A DNA stretch of 64,000 bases from contig JADHRQ010000001.1 in the NCBI GenBank assembly GCA_016777325.1, positions 62,001-126,000 of the forward strand. The letters run 5' to 3'. Numbering within the stretch: position 1 is the first letter of the stretch; each line of letters starts with the position of its first letter. This DNA comes from Flavobacteriales bacterium. GTDB taxonomy: Bacteria; Bacteroidota; Bacteroidia; Flavobacteriales; Flavobacteriaceae. Position numbers and translations under genes: made by a program. The notes beneath the pieces were generated by a model, which did not search any database, was not told the DNA's origin, and was given only the letters and a program-made list of their open reading frames with translations. Below are positions 34,550-44,530 of the stretch, one piece after another.

Positions 34550-36499
34550 ATGATAAGTATAATTTTTCCAGATAGTTCAGTAAAAAAGTTTGAAAAAGGA
34601 ACTAAAGTTATTGATGTAGCCAAGAGTATTAGTGAAGGGTTGGCTAGAAAAGTAATATCAGCATCATTTAACAAAGAAACTTGTGAACTCGAAACAAAGT
34701 TAGATGTTGATGGAAATATAAAGTTTTATACTTGGGAAGATAACGAAGGTAAGCAAGCATTTTGGCATTCTTCAGCTCATATATTAGCACAAACAATAAA
34801 ATTTTTCTATCCAAAATCTAAATTAACAATTGGACCTTCAATCGAAAATGGTTTTTACTATGATGTAGATTTTAATGGAGATAATATTTCGGAAAAAGAT
34901 TTTCAAAAAATTGAAGCAAAATTTTTAGAATTTGCAAGAACTGATAGTCAGTTTATTATGAAATCAATGTCTAAAGATGAAGCTCTTGATTTCTACAAAA
35001 GAGAAGATAATCAATATAAAGTTGAATTAATTAAAGGACTAGATGATGGAACTATAACCTTTTGTGATCACTCTAATTTTAGTGATTTATGTAGAGGTGG
35101 ACATATTCCATCTACAGGTATTGTTAAAGCTGTAAAATTACTTAATATAGCTGGAGCATATTGGAGAGGAGATGAAAAGAATAACCAACTTACTAGAATT
35201 TATGGTATCTCTTTTCCAAAACAAAAACTTTTAACCGAATATCTTGAATTAGTTGAAAAAGCAAAAGAAAGAGATCATAGAAAATTAGGTAAAGAATTGG
35301 AACTATTTACTTTCTCGAAGAAAGTTGGACAAGGACTCCCACTCTGGTTACCTAAAGGAACTGAACTTAGAGATCGTTTACAAAGATTTCTTGAAGATGC
35401 CCAAAAAAAGGCAGGATATAAAAAAGTGATGTCACCTCATATAGGCTCAAAAGAACTTTATGTAACATCTGGCCATTATGACAAGTACGGTGAAGACAGC
35501 TTTCAACCAATTTTAACACCAAACGATAGCGAAATTTTTATGCTTAGGCCAATGAATTGTCCTCATCATTGTGAAATTTTTAATTCTAAACCATTAAGTT
35601 ATAGAGATCTACCTCTTAGGCTAGCTGAGTTTGGAACCGTGTACAGATATGAGCAAAGTGGAGAACTTCATGGATTAAGTAGAGTCAGAGGATTTACAGT
35701 AGATGATGCGCATATTTTTTGTGCTCCAGAACAAGTTGACTCAGAATTTAAAAATACTATTGATTTAGTACTTTATGTGTTTAAATCCCTTGGGTTTAGT
35801 GAGTTTTATGCTCAAGTATCATTGAGAGATCCAAATAATCCAGATAAGTATATAGGATCAAAAGAAAATTGGAATATAGCTGAGAAAGCAATACTAGATG
35901 CTGCTAAAGAAAAAGAATTAGATTATAAAGTTGAATATGGAGAAGCAGCTTTTTACGGTCCAAAGCTTGATTTTATGGTCAAAGATGCACTAGGTAGAAG
36001 CTGGCAACTAGGTACTATTCAGGTTGATTATAACCTTCCAGAAAGATTTGAACTTACTTATAAAGGCAGAGATAATAAAGATTTAAGACCCGTTATGCTT
36101 CATAGAGCTCCCTTTGGAAGTATGGAAAGATTTGTAGCGATTCTTCTTGAACATACTGCTGGAGTTTTCCCTTTATGGCTAGCAACAATTCAAGTTGAAA
36201 TACTAATTGTTAGTGAGAACTTTAAAAATTATGGTGAAAAAGTTTTAAATATCTTAGAAAATGACGAAATTCGCGCGCACTTAGATGATAGAAATGAAAC
36301 TGTTGGAAAAAAAATTAGAGAATCTGAGATAAATAAGATTCCTTTTATGATTGTTGTTGGTGAAAATGAAGTAAAAAACAACACAATTTCCATTAGAAGA
36401 CATCATGGAGATGACCTAGGTGAAATGAATATTGAAAAATTTATTGATATAATCAAAAAAGAAATTTCTGATTGTATCCCAAAATTTAATATTAATTAA
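34550..36499 (+). CDS. thrS: Threonyl-tRNA synthetase
   Basis: Charges tRNA-Thr. The 649 residues comprise a TGS domain (1-60), the editing/SAD domain with [16 protein letters not shown] and [12 protein letters not shown], the class II catalytic core with [12 protein letters not shown] (zinc cysteine and histidines) and [16 protein letters not shown], and the anticodon-binding domain (about 540-645). It is followed after 11 bases by infC, then rpmI and rplT, the classical thrS-infC-rpmI-rplT order. Confidence 0.98.
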   Translation: MISIIFPDSSVKKFEKGTKVIDVAKSISEGLARKVISASFNKETCELETKLDVDGNIKFYTWEDNEGKQAFWHSSAHILAQTIKFFYPKSKLTIGPSIENGFYYDVDFNGDNISEKDFQKIEAKFLEFARTDSQFIMKSMSKDEALDFYKREDNQYKVELIKGLDDGTITFCDHSNFSDLCRGGHIPSTGIVKAVKLLNIAGAYWRGDEKNNQLTRIYGISFPKQKLLTEYLELVEKAKERDHRKLGKELELFTFSKKVGQGLPLWLPKGTELRDRLQRFLEDAQKKAGYKKVMSPHIGSKELYVTSGHYDKYGEDSFQPILTPNDSEIFMLRPMNCPHHCEIFNSKPLSYRDLPLRLAEFGTVYRYEQSGELHGLSRVRGFTVDDAHIFCAPEQVDSEFKNTIDLVLYVFKSLGFSEFYAQVSLRDPNNPDKYIGSKENWNIAEKAILDAAKEKELDYKVEYGEAAFYGPKLDFMVKDALGRSWQLGTIQVDYNLPERFELTYKGRDNKDLRPVMLHRAPFGSMERFVAILLEHTAGVFPLWLATIQVEILIVSENFKNYGEKVLNILENDEIRAHLDDRNETVGKKIRESEINKIPFMIVVGENEVKNNTISIRRHHGDDLGEMNIEKFIDIIKKEISDCIPKFNIN

Positions 36500-36510
36500 A
36501 AATAATTGTT

Positions 36511-37068
36511 ATAGCAATAAGAAGAAGAAGATCGAATAGGAGATTCAGTAGAGTAATAAAAGAAGATCCTCATAAAATCAATACAAAAATAACTGCTCAT
36601 GAAGTTAGACTTGTAGGTGATAACGTTGATGTAGGAGTATATTCAACAAATGAGGCCTTAAGAATAGCAAGAAATCTTGAATTAGATTTAGTTGAAATTT
36701 CTCCCAAAGCTTCTCCTCCTGTATGTAAAATTCTAGAATATAAGAAGTTCTTATACGAACAGAAAAAAAGGGACAAAGCGTTAAAATCAAAAGCAACAAA
36801 AATTGTTGTAAAAGAAATTAGATTTGGACCTCAGACGGATGAACATGATTATCAGTTTAAAAAGAAACATGCAGAGAAATTTTTAAATGAGGGTGCTAAA
36901 TTGAAAGCATTTGTATTTTTTAAAGGAAGATCGATTATTTTTAAAGAACAAGGTCAAATTTTGCTACTTAGATTAGCTCAAGATCTTGAAGAAATTGGAA
37001 CTGTTGAGCAAATGCCACAACTAGAAGGAAAAAGAATGATAATGTTTATACAGCCAAAAAAGAATTAA
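36511..37068 (+). CDS. infC: Translation initiation factor IF-3, non-canonical start codon
   Basis: IF-3 checks initiation codons and keeps the subunits apart. The frame was missed by the ORF track because no ATG, GTG or TTG precedes it. The translation begins [11 protein letters not shown] and contains [65 protein letters not shown] and [18 protein letters not shown], a complete IF-3. Aligned from memory with flavobacterial proteins starting MAIRRRR, the initiator is AUA at 36511; AUU at 36505 is the other option (IVIAIRRRR). Both are codons that IF-3 itself discriminates against, as in E. coli infC (AUU), which allows autoregulation. It is followed by rpmI. Confidence 0.95.
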   Translation: MAIRRRRSNRRFSRVIKEDPHKINTKITAHEVRLVGDNVDVGVYSTNEALRIARNLELDLVEISPKASPPVCKILEYKKFLYEQKKRDKALKSKATKIVVKEIRFGPQTDEHDYQFKKKHAEKFLNEGAKLKAFVFFKGRSIIFKEQGQILLLRLAQDLEEIGTVEQMPQLEGKRMIMFIQPKKN

Positions 37069-37079
37069 AAACAGGAACT

Positions 37080-37277
37080 ATGCCTAAAATGAAAACAAAA
37101 TCCAGTGCAAAGAAAAGGTTCAAAGTAACTGGATCAGGTAAAATAAAAAGAAAGCACGCTTTTAAGAATCATATTTTGACAAAAAAATCAAAAAAAAGAA
37201 AGCTAAGGCTAACTCACTTTGGACTTGTCCATGAAAGTGATGAGAACAACATTAAAAGACAATTAAGATTAAAATAA
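37080..37277 (+). CDS. rpmI: 50S ribosomal protein L35
   Basis: Small basic ribosomal protein of 65 residues with the family opening [32 protein letters not shown]. It lies between infC (11-base gap) and rplT (7-base gap), the standard position, and probably shares their transcript. Confidence 0.97.
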   Translation: MPKMKTKSSAKKRFKVTGSGKIKRKHAFKNHILTKKSKKRKLRLTHFGLVHESDENNIKRQLRLK

Positions 37278-37284
37278 ATTAGCT

Positions 37285-37629
37285 ATGCCAAGATCAGTAA
37301 ATTCAGTTGCCTCAAGAGCAAGAAGAAAAAAAATAATTAAACAGGCTAAAGGATACTTTGGAAGAAGAAAAAATGTATGGACAGTAGCTAAAAATGCTGT
37401 TGAGAAGGCACTCCAATACGCATATAGAGATAGAAGAACTAAAAAAAGAAACTTTAGATCTTTATGGATTATGAGAATTAATGCTGCTGCCCATCAACAT
37501 GGTTTATCTTATAATGAGTTTATGTTTAAACTCAAGTCGAATAATATCTCTCTTAACAGAAAGGTTTTAGCAGACTTGGCTATGAACAATCCTATTGCAT
37601 TTGAAGCGATTATCAAATCACTTAAATAA
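37285..37629 (+). CDS. rplT: 50S ribosomal protein L20
   Basis: Ribosomal assembly protein of 114 residues with the long basic N-terminal helix ([30 protein letters not shown]) and the C-terminal globular domain [21 protein letters not shown]. In several bacteria L20 represses its own operon by binding mRNA; I see no clear leader structure between infC and rpmI. It is the last gene of the thrS-infC-rpmI-rplT group. Confidence 0.98.
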   Translation: MPRSVNSVASRARRKKIIKQAKGYFGRRKNVWTVAKNAVEKALQYAYRDRRTKKRNFRSLWIMRINAAAHQHGLSYNEFMFKLKSNNISLNRKVLADLAMNNPIAFEAIIKSLK

Positions 37630-37690
37630 GCTTCCCTCCTCTTCTACCTCAACTTTATCTAATTTTTTAGGTCTAAATAAAAAATATAGA

Positions 37691-38236
37691 TTGAAAGAAG
37701 AAGCTTTACTTAAACTATTAAAAAATTCTGACACTAAGAATGAAGGCTTTAGACTTCTCGTTGATTTATATCATGAAAAAACTTATTGGATGATAAGAAA
37801 AATGATACTATCACATGATTCTACAAATGATGTACTTCAAGAAACGTATGTTAGGATATTTAAAGGAATAGAAAACTTTAAAGAGAAGAGTAAACTTTCT
37901 ACTTGGATTTATAGAATTGCGTACAATGAATCTATCAGATTTTTAGCAAGTGAATCTAAAGTTTTAAAAGTCGAACTAGATTCAAATGATGATAACTATT
38001 CAAGAAAATTATATGCAGATGTATATTTTGATGCAGAAAATTTAACTCTTAAGTTTCATCAAATATTATCTGAATTAACTTTAAGACAAAGAAATATCTT
38101 TAACATGAAGTATTTTGATGAACTTAAGTTCACTGAAATATCTAAAATTACTGGAATAAATATTAACACAATTAAATCAACATACTACTTAGTTGAAAAA
38201 AAAATTAAAAAAGAAATAAATGAATCAGCATTATAA
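37691..38236 (+). CDS. ECF-type RNA polymerase sigma factor
   Basis: Sigma-70 family protein of about 181 residues. Region 2 is seen in LVDLYHEKTYWMIRKMILSHDSTNDVLQETYVRIFKGI and STWIYRIAYNESIRFL; region 4 in LTLRQRNIFNMKYFDELKFTEISKITGININTIKSTYYLVEKK. The track starts at TTG 37595, inside rplT, which adds a Ser-rich stretch unlike a sigma N-terminus. TTG 37691 (KEEALLKLLKN) fits related proteins better, but the true start is unsure. It is followed, overlapping by 17 bases, by a putative anti-sigma gene. Confidence 0.85.
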   Translation: MKEEALLKLLKNSDTKNEGFRLLVDLYHEKTYWMIRKMILSHDSTNDVLQETYVRIFKGIENFKEKSKLSTWIYRIAYNESIRFLASESKVLKVELDSNDDNYSRKLYADVYFDAENLTLKFHQILSELTLRQRNIFNMKYFDELKFTEISKITGININTIKSTYYLVEKKIKKEINESAL

Positions 38237-38549
38237 AAAATTAGGCTTTACAACACCTAAAAATTATTTTCAAAAGTCCAAAGATCAGATTTTATCTACT
38301 ACTATTAACCATGGAACTAACAAATTTGAACATCAATCTAGATCTACCTTGCAATTGTTAATTGCTGCAGTCTTTATAACATCTATACTGTATTTAAATT
38401 TTTCAAGTTTAAATACTGAAGAAATTAAAATTAGTTCTGAGACACCAATTATTTCAACTATTATATTAAATGAGGAAATAACTGAAGAATACATAATTGA
38501 GTATCTAACAGATAAAATAGCTGTAAATGAAATGTACATTCCTAAATAA
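38220..38549 (+). CDS. Small single-pass membrane protein, putative anti-sigma factor
   Basis: A 109-residue protein with a cytoplasmic N-terminal part of about 40 residues (including LGFTTPKNYFQKSKDQIL), one membrane segment (about 43-62) and an acidic extracytoplasmic tail of about 45 residues. The start overlaps the sigma factor gene by 17 bases. The gene order, size and topology are those of small anti-sigma or sigma-partner proteins of flavobacteria; similarity to a known anti-sigma domain is not visible. The function is inferred from context. Confidence 0.65.
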   Translation: MNQHYKKLGFTTPKNYFQKSKDQILSTTINHGTNKFEHQSRSTLQLLIAAVFITSILYLNFSSLNTEEIKISSETPIISTIILNEEITEEYIIEYLTDKIAVNEMYIPK

Positions 38550-38577
38550 ACTTTTATCATTCTTAAGGGTCAAACAA

Positions 38578-39003
38578 ATGATGATTATAAAAAACAAAAT
38601 ATCTCTACTACTAATTCTTATATTTTTTACATTAAATATTACTATTGGTCAGGAAAATCAAAAAATGGGATATAAGAGAGGTTATTCAAAAGAGTTAGCT
38701 GAATCTTTTACATCTTTTCAAAAAGATTTACTGAAGAAAGAAACAATATTATGGAAAAAACATCATGATGTAATAAAAACATCGCTTTCTGAATCTCAAA
38801 AAAAGATTATTAAAGACAGTTCACTAAATGCAAAAGATGCTCGTAAAAAGATTATTCTTTCATTGGATAATAATCAAAAAAATATTCTCAAAAAATTCGA
38901 ACAGAGAATTGATACGATTCGAAGAAAATTTTATGAATCCTTAACAGAAAATCAAAAACAATTGATTAAAAAAAACAGAAGTAAATCTAGAAAATACGAA
39001 TAG
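38578..39003 (+). CDS. Periplasmic Spy/CpxP-like sensor protein next to ECF sigma
   Basis: A secreted protein of about 141 residues. It starts with a signal peptide (NKISLLLILIFFTLNITIGQ) and continues as a highly charged alpha-helical region. Three similar motifs, LSESQKKII, LDNNQKNIL and LTENQKQLI, resemble the LTxxQ repeats of Spy/CpxP. The track start at 38527 is replaced by ATG 38578 (the second ATG at 38581 is equally possible), which places the signal peptide at the N-terminus. In flavobacteria such proteins are annotated as sensors of ECF sigma factors. It probably signals envelope stress to the two genes upstream. Confidence 0.7.
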   Translation: MMIIKNKISLLLILIFFTLNITIGQENQKMGYKRGYSKELAESFTSFQKDLLKKETILWKKHHDVIKTSLSESQKKIIKDSSLNAKDARKKIILSLDNNQKNILKKFEQRIDTIRRKFYESLTENQKQLIKKNRSKSRKYE

Positions 39004-39047
39004 ACTTTTTTAACAAATCCTTGTGTTTTCTTTCAATCAATTAAAAA

Positions 39048-39055
39048 TATATTTG
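39048..39055 (+). promoter_or_regulatory. Probable -7 box for the TonB-dependent receptor
   Basis: TATATTTG matches TAnnTTTG exactly and ends 19 bases before the start codon. A TTG lies at 39021, 24 bases upstream, slightly beyond the normal spacing. The receptor thus seems to be transcribed apart from the sigma/anti-sigma genes, though it follows them closely. Confidence 0.5.
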
Positions 39056-39074
39056 CCCAACCAAACATCTAACT

Positions 39075-41576
39075 ATGAATAAATTCTACTTATTTATCTT
39101 ATTAACTTTTACTTCCTATACATTTTCACAAGAATACACTGCTGAGCAACGTGCAAATTTTGCTAATCTATTATTTACTGTATCTGGTTCAGTTACTGAC
39201 TCAGAAACTAACGTTCCTCTTGAATATGCTACTATATCATTAAAGCATAAAAGATTACCAGATAAAATTTTTGGTGGAATAACGGATGAAAACGGAAAGT
39301 TCTCAGTGGAAGTAAACCCAGGAATGTACAATATAAAAATTGACTACATATCGTTTGAATCATATGTGGATGATAACTTAAGAGTTATTGAAAACACAGA
39401 TATTGGAAATATAGCTTTAAATCTTGATGTATCAATGCTTGATGAAGTTGAAGTTAGAGCTGAAAGAACTCAAGTTGAAATTAGATTAGATAAAAAAATA
39501 TATAATGTAGGTCAAGATATAACAGTAAGAGGAGGTAATGTATCAGATGTATTAGCTAATATTCCCTCAATTGATGTAGATTTTGATGGCAATATATCAT
39601 TAAGAGGAAATAACAATGTTACAATATTAATTAACGGAAAACCTTCTGGATTAGTTGGTTTATCTGGTCCTCAAGGGTTGAGATCAATCCCTTCTGAATC
39701 GATTGAAAAAGTTGAAGTCGTTACCTCACCTTCTGCTAGATATTCTGCTGAAGGAACTGCTGGAATTCTTAATATTATACTTAAAAAGCAAGATTTATTG
39801 GGTTTTAATGGTAATGTTGATTTAAATATTGGTGAACCAAAGAATACTGGAGCATCAGGAACATTCAACTTAAGAAATAACAAAATAAATTTTTTTAGTA
39901 CCACATCCATTAAAGATTCTGATAATAGTGGAAGTTTTATTGGAAATACTGAATACTTCAATAGTAATCTAAAAATTGACAACAATACAAACAGTAACAG
40001 AAATAGAAAAAACACATTCCTTAATCTAGGAGTTGAATATTACTTTGATGATGATACATCACTCTCTTTAAGTGGATTCTACAGAAAAGGTGATGAATTA
40101 AGTTACTCAAAAAACATAGTAAACGATATAACTAATATTGATATTGTATCCTCAAATGAGAGAGTAGCTAACGATGAAGAATTAGAGGAATCATTTGAAT
40201 ATTCATTGGATTTTTATAAAGATTTTGATGAAGATGGTCACACACTAAGTGCTAAAGTATCATATGAGGAGAATGATGAGAACTCAATTGATAAAATTGA
40301 AGATTACTCTACAATTCCATTTGTTTCGGAATCTTCTTTTGAAAGAACTACTAATATTGATTTTCAGAACAGGTTTTTAGCTCAAGTGGACTATGTTTAT
40401 CCTATTGATGAAAATACTGAATTTGAATTTGGGTATAGAGGTAGATTTCTAGATAGAGAAACTGATTTTGATGTTTCATTCCTTAGGGGTGGTACTTATC
40501 AATCAGACCCTGGATTATCTAACATCTTTAAGTACAATGAAAGTATTAATTCCTTTTATACTCAATTTGGTAAGAAAATTAACTCTGTATCTGTCTTACT
40601 TGGCCTAAGGTATGAGGCCTCTAAACAAGAAATTGATCAAAGAACAACTAATCAGTTTGAAGTAAAGAAATATTCAGACTTATTTCCAACTGTTAATCTT
40701 GCATATGAAATTTCAGATGTAGAATCTCTAACTTTAGGATACAGTAAAAGGGTAAGAAGACCAAGAGGTTGGGACATTAACCCATTTCCAAGAAGAAATT
40801 CAATAACATCTTACAGAAGAGGTAATCCATTTTTAGATCCAACATTTACATCTGCATATGAAGTTGATTACTTGAAAAGATTTAAAAAAATTACAATTAA
40901 TACTGCAATATTTTACAGACAATCTGATGGGAATGTTGAAAGAATTCAACAAGAAACAGGAGAATTAGTTGACTTAATAGTAGATAACGGAACAAATAAT
41001 CCTGTACTTCAGGTCCCAGTTCTTGAATACTATCCAATAAATTTATCTACAAATAAAAGATTTGGTTCTGAATTAAGCATAACGTATACACCTTCTAGAT
41101 CAGTTAGAATTAATGGTAGTTTTACTTTAAATTCTTCAAAAATAAGAGGTGATTATCTAGGTCAAAGTTTTGATTCTGACGATACTAATTGGAGTGCAAG
41201 ATTTAATGGATTTATTAGACTTCCCAAAAATTATAGTCTTCAATTTTTTGGTTTCTTAAGAGGTCCAAGTGAAAATGCATTTTCAAAAAGTAAAGCATTT
41301 GGATTCACAACGGCTGCAATTCAGAAAAGCATATTTAACAAAAAAGGGAATATCTCACTTAGATATTCTGATTTATTTAATACAGGAAAGTGGAGGTCAA
41401 TTACTACAAGAGAATCGTTTAGATCTGAATCTGAAGGTCAATGGAGAGAACCATCCTTAATATTAACTTTATCATATAGAATAAGTGAGGATAAATCTAA
41501 AAGAAAGCAAAGAGCTAGAAATAATCAACAAGAATTTAATGAAGGTGGTGGTGATGAAGGACCAATCTTTAACTAA
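39075..41576 (+). CDS. TonB-dependent outer-membrane receptor (SusC/FecA-like, unknown ligand)
   Basis: Outer-membrane beta-barrel of 833 residues. A signal peptide (MNKFYLFILLTFTSYTFSQ) is followed by a CarboxypepD_reg-like domain (about 33-115, VSGSVTDSETNVPLEYATIS...TDENGKFSVEV), a plug domain (about 125-235, GGNVSDVLANIPSIDVD...SIEKVEVVTSPSARYSAEGTAGILNIIL) and a long barrel rich in alternating aromatic strands up to LSYRIS near 812. A charged, Gly/Asn-rich tail of about 20 residues follows. It is of the type sometimes described as an outer-membrane beta-barrel family protein; no SusD neighbour is present, and the ligand is unknown. Its stop codon is interlocked with that of a small minus-strand gene. 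Confidence 0.88.
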   Translation: MNKFYLFILLTFTSYTFSQEYTAEQRANFANLLFTVSGSVTDSETNVPLEYATISLKHKRLPDKIFGGITDENGKFSVEVNPGMYNIKIDYISFESYVDDNLRVIENTDIGNIALNLDVSMLDEVEVRAERTQVEIRLDKKIYNVGQDITVRGGNVSDVLANIPSIDVDFDGNISLRGNNNVTILINGKPSGLVGLSGPQGLRSIPSESIEKVEVVTSPSARYSAEGTAGILNIILKKQDLLGFNGNVDLNIGEPKNTGASGTFNLRNNKINFFSTTSIKDSDNSGSFIGNTEYFNSNLKIDNNTNSNRNRKNTFLNLGVEYYFDDDTSLSLSGFYRKGDELSYSKNIVNDITNIDIVSSNERVANDEELEESFEYSLDFYKDFDEDGHTLSAKVSYEENDENSIDKIEDYSTIPFVSESSFERTTNIDFQNRFLAQVDYVYPIDENTEFEFGYRGRFLDRETDFDVSFLRGGTYQSDPGLSNIFKYNESINSFYTQFGKKINSVSVLLGLRYEASKQEIDQRTTNQFEVKKYSDLFPTVNLAYEISDVESLTLGYSKRVRRPRGWDINPFPRRNSITSYRRGNPFLDPTFTSAYEVDYLKRFKKITINTAIFYRQSDGNVERIQQETGELVDLIVDNGTNNPVLQVPVLEYYPINLSTNKRFGSELSITYTPSRSVRINGSFTLNSSKIRGDYLGQSFDSDDTNWSARFNGFIRLPKNYSLQFFGFLRGPSENAFSKSKAFGFTTAAIQKSIFNKKGNISLRYSDLFNTGKWRSITTRESFRSESEGQWREPSLILTLSYRISEDKSKRKQRARNNQQEFNEGGGDEGPIFN

Positions 41577-41731
41577 GACTTTAATTTGTTGGTTATAAAT
41601 TTTTTAACTTTTTGAAAGATATAAGACGAAGCCCAATATGGCGCAACAATTGCTAAGAAAATCATAAGCCAAAAGCCCATAGTGAATATTGCTAAAAAAG
41701 CTAAAAATCCGAGGTATTGTTGAAACTCCAT
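41573..41731 (-). CDS. 52-residue membrane protein (not in ORF track)
   Basis: The minus strand encodes MEFQQYLGFLAFLAIF..., 52 residues ending ITNKLKS. It has one long hydrophobic stretch (about 6-42, possibly one or two passes) and a basic C-terminus, as expected for a small inner-membrane protein. It has no family that I recognise. Two features make it likely real: a perfect promoter (41750-41780) ending 19 bases before its ATG, and a stop codon interlocked with that of the TonB receptor (CTAA). The ORF track omits it because it is under 60 codons; the longer ORF at 41604-41786 in another frame looks like a shadow, and its start lies upstream of this promoter. Confidence 0.65.
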   Translation of the reverse strand: MEFQQYLGFLAFLAIFTMGFWLMIFLAIVAPYWASSYIFQKVKKFITNKLKS

Positions 41732-41749
41732 ATATTTGTAATTGCTTAA

Positions 41750-41780
41750 CAAAAGTAATTTTTTTTAAGTAAATTACAAA
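41750..41780 (-). promoter_or_regulatory. Perfect TTTG-N19-TAnnTTTG promoter of the 52-residue gene
   Basis: On the minus strand TTTG (41780-41777), 19 bases, then TACTTTTG (41757-41750). Both boxes and the spacing match the Bacteroidetes primary promoter. It lies in the region between fumC and the 52-residue gene and points away from fumC. Confidence 0.75.
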
Positions 41781-41784
41781 GGCC

Positions 41785-43182
41785 ATGAACTATAGAATTG
41801 AAAAAGATACATTAGGAGAAGTTAAAGTCCCTAAAGACTCGTTATGGGGAGCACAAACAGAAAGATCAAGGAAGAATTTTAAAATAGGTAATTCATCTTC
41901 AATGCCTATTGAAATTATTCACGCATATGCAATACTCAAAAAATCTGCTGCGCAAACAAATGAAGATCTTGGAGTATTATCAAAAGATAAATCTCTTCTA
42001 ATACAAAAAGTTTGTGAAGAAATCCTTGAAAATAAACATAATAATCAGTTTCCACTAGTTATTTGGCAAACAGGTTCAGGCACTCAAACAAATATGAATA
42101 TAAATGAGGTAATTTCTAACAGAGCTCATTTATTAGAAGGTAAGAAACTGGGTGAGTCAAATAAAACATTATCACCAAATGATGATGTTAATCTATCTCA
42201 GTCATCAAATGATACATTCCCTACAGCAATTAATATTGCTGCAATGAAAATAATTACAGAGAATACTCTTGTAAATCTCAGAAAATTAAAAGATAGTTTA
42301 AATAAAAAATCTCTAGAGTTTAATGAAATTGTTAAAATCGGAAGGACTCATTTAATGGATGCTACTCCGATAACTCTTGGTCAAGAGTTCTCTGGTTACG
42401 TTTCACAAATTGATCATGGAATTAATACAATAAAGAATGCAATAGATCATTTAAGTGAACTTCCAATTGGAGGAACTGCAGTTGGAACTGGACTTAATAC
42501 TCCTAAAGGGTATTCGTCAAAAATTGTTGAGTATATCTCTAAAAACTCAGAAATGTCTTTTAAAGAGTCTCTAAACAAGTTTGAAGGTATTGCAACTCAT
42601 GATTGTATAGTAGAGATGCATGGAGCTTTAAAAACTGTTGCAGCTTCAGTTTATAAAATATCAAATGACATAAGATTATTGGGATCTGGTCCTAGATCTG
42701 GACTAGGCGAATTAATACTTCCAGCCAATGAACCTGGAAGCTCTATTATGCCAGGAAAGGTAAATCCAACACAATGTGAAGCAATTTCAATGGTTTGTGC
42801 TCAAATTATTGGAAATGATGTTGCTGTTAGTTTTGCAGGAGCTAATGGACATTTTGAGTTGAATGTTTTTAAACCTCTATTCGCTTTTAACATTATTGAA
42901 TCATCAAAATTACTGGGTGATGCCTCACTTAGTTTTACTGAAAATTGTATAGATGGTATTAAACCTAACAATAAGAAAATTGAAGAATTCTTAAATGATT
43001 CTTTAATGCTGGTAACTGCACTAAATTCTAAAATTGGATATTATAAGGCAGCTGATATAGCAAATAAGGCATATAAAGAAGATATTACTCTTAAAGAAGC
43101 TGCACTTAAATTAGCTTACTTAACAGAAGATGAATTTGATCAATATGTGAATCCCGCTAGAATGACCAGTAATGAAGGTTAG
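41785..43182 (+). CDS. fumC: Fumarate hydratase class II
   Basis: Iron-independent fumarase of the citric acid cycle. The 465 residues carry [43 protein letters not shown], the catalytic region [16 protein letters not shown] and the family signature [16 protein letters not shown]. The length is typical. A TATATTTG box lies at 41731-41738, but no upstream element fits. The following GNAT gene overlaps its end by 11 bases. Confidence 0.97.
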   Translation: MNYRIEKDTLGEVKVPKDSLWGAQTERSRKNFKIGNSSSMPIEIIHAYAILKKSAAQTNEDLGVLSKDKSLLIQKVCEEILENKHNNQFPLVIWQTGSGTQTNMNINEVISNRAHLLEGKKLGESNKTLSPNDDVNLSQSSNDTFPTAINIAAMKIITENTLVNLRKLKDSLNKKSLEFNEIVKIGRTHLMDATPITLGQEFSGYVSQIDHGINTIKNAIDHLSELPIGGTAVGTGLNTPKGYSSKIVEYISKNSEMSFKESLNKFEGIATHDCIVEMHGALKTVAASVYKISNDIRLLGSGPRSGLGELILPANEPGSSIMPGKVNPTQCEAISMVCAQIIGNDVAVSFAGANGHFELNVFKPLFAFNIIESSKLLGDASLSFTENCIDGIKPNNKKIEEFLNDSLMLVTALNSKIGYYKAADIANKAYKEDITLKEAALKLAYLTEDEFDQYVNPARMTSNEG

Positions 43183-43648
43183 TATAGTACCATTTCAAGA
43201 TAAATATTCAAAACACTTTTATAATCTAAATTATGATTGGCTAAAAGAATATTTTTATGTAGAAGAATATGATGAGAAAGTTCTTAGGAACTGTAAAGAA
43301 GAAATAATTAATAAAGGTGGTTATATATTTTTTGCAATTTATAAGTCTGATGTGGTTGGGACTATGGCACTTTTGCCAAGAGAAAAAAAAATTTATGAAT
43401 TAAATAAAATGGCAGTTAAAAAAGATTTAAGAGGGAAAGGTATTGGTCATAAACTAATCCAATTCATAATAGACTTTGCAAAAAATAAAAAATTTAAATC
43501 AGTAATATTATATTCTAATACAGTTCTTAAAAATTCTATCCATTTATATAATAAATTTGGATTCAAAGAAATAGATTCAGAAGGAAGTACACCATACAGA
43601 AGGAGTGATATTAAGATGGAATTAATACTATCTAGTTCTAGAAAATAA
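43172..43648 (+). CDS. GNAT family N-acetyltransferase
   Basis: Acetyltransferase of 158 residues. The acetyl-CoA motif is [25 protein letters not shown] near residues 75-100, followed by [22 protein letters not shown]. The substrate cannot be predicted. It starts within the fumC 3' end (11-base overlap) and its own 3' end overlaps the convergent CPBP gene by 21 bases, the longest convergent overlap in the window. Confidence 0.87.
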   Translation: MKVSIVPFQDKYSKHFYNLNYDWLKEYFYVEEYDEKVLRNCKEEIINKGGYIFFAIYKSDVVGTMALLPREKKIYELNKMAVKKDLRGKGIGHKLIQFIIDFAKNKKFKSVILYSNTVLKNSIHLYNKFGFKEIDSEGSTPYRRSDIKMELILSSSRK

Positions 43649-44530
43649 TTTTTCTCTCCAATTAATCCAAGAGTATTTTCTTGCAAAGATTGCAAGAAGT
43701 ATAGGGTATACAACGAAAGGAGCTATAAAATCTGTTATTCCAAGGCTAGGTTCAGATATATCAATTAAAATAGATTCAGTCTGAAATACTGTCCAATCAG
43801 CAGTTACTAATAGAGCAGCTATTAGATTGTTTGCAGCGTGAAAACCAAGAGCAAGTTCTAGACCATCATCCATTAATGTCATTATACCCAGCAAAAATCC
43901 CACAGTGATGTAGAGAAAAATAAATTCATAACCTAATGCTGTTATTTCTGGATTAGCTAGGTGAAGAGAACCAAATACAACTGATGAAAGAAAAAGAGCC
44001 ATAAATCTACTGTTTAACCAATGACCAAAACCTTGCATTAGATAACCCCTAAAAACAATTTCTTCAACACTAGTTTGAATTGGAATAAATAAAATTGCAA
44101 TAACAGCTAAAATCAAAAATTCTTTAAGCTTAAAATTTATTTCATAGCTTTCAGGACTTAGAGAATATTCTATGAAAACAAAAGCTGAAACAATAGATCC
44201 CCAAAGCATAAATGAGTACATAACTCTCTCAAGATCAATTTTTTTTCTACTTGATAAAATAGACATAATAGGAAGATCATGAAGCTTATTAACAACTAAC
44301 CAAATCCCAGGTACTACAGCTACAAAACTTAGTAATAAAAGAAATAATCTTAGATTAGAAGGGATAGATTTAAAAATATCCATTGGGTTTGCATCAGGAC
44401 TAGGAAATTCTGTTGGCAAAAAAGGTATCATTGGGAGTTGCCCAATGAAACTAAAAAAAATTAAGATAAATGAACCAAGAATATAATACCCAAAGTTCTT
44501 TAACCTATATGATTTATCAAATAAAAACAT
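43628..44530 (-). CDS. CPBP (CAAX/Abi) family intramembrane metalloprotease
   Basis: Integral membrane protein of 300 residues with about eight hydrophobic segments. The three CPBP motifs are visible: VEEIVFRGYL (EExxxR), SVVFGSLHL with its histidine (FxxxH), and GFHAANN (HxxxN). Relatives include the Rce1 prenyl-protein protease and bacterial MroQ or Abi proteins; the substrate here is unknown. Its start codon shares one base with the stop of the PAS-UbiA gene (TAATG), so the two are probably translated together. Confidence 0.9.
   Translation of the reverse strand: MFLFDKSYRLKNFGYYILGSFILIFFSFIGQLPMIPFLPTEFPSPDANPMDIFKSIPSNLRLFLLLLSFVAVVPGIWLVVNKLHDLPIMSILSSRKKIDLERVMYSFMLWGSIVSAFVFIEYSLSPESYEINFKLKEFLILAVIAILFIPIQTSVEEIVFRGYLMQGFGHWLNSRFMALFLSSVVFGSLHLANPEITALGYEFIFLYITVGFLLGIMTLMDDGLELALGFHAANNLIAALLVTADWTVFQTESILIDISEPSLGITDFIAPFVVYPILLAIFARKYSWINWREKLFSRTR

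Noticed and set aside
36605-36799. Minus-strand 64-codon ORF
   Set aside because: It is antisense to infC, which the track missed because of its start codon.
41731-41738. TATATTTG as a fumC promoter
   Set aside because: The -7 box is exact, but no -33 element lies at a suitable distance and it overlaps the start codon of the divergent small gene; I do not annotate it as a promoter.
41604-41786. Minus-strand 60-codon ORF
   Set aside because: It starts upstream of the perfect promoter at 41750-41780 and lies mostly in another frame of the 52-residue gene, which is the better reading.
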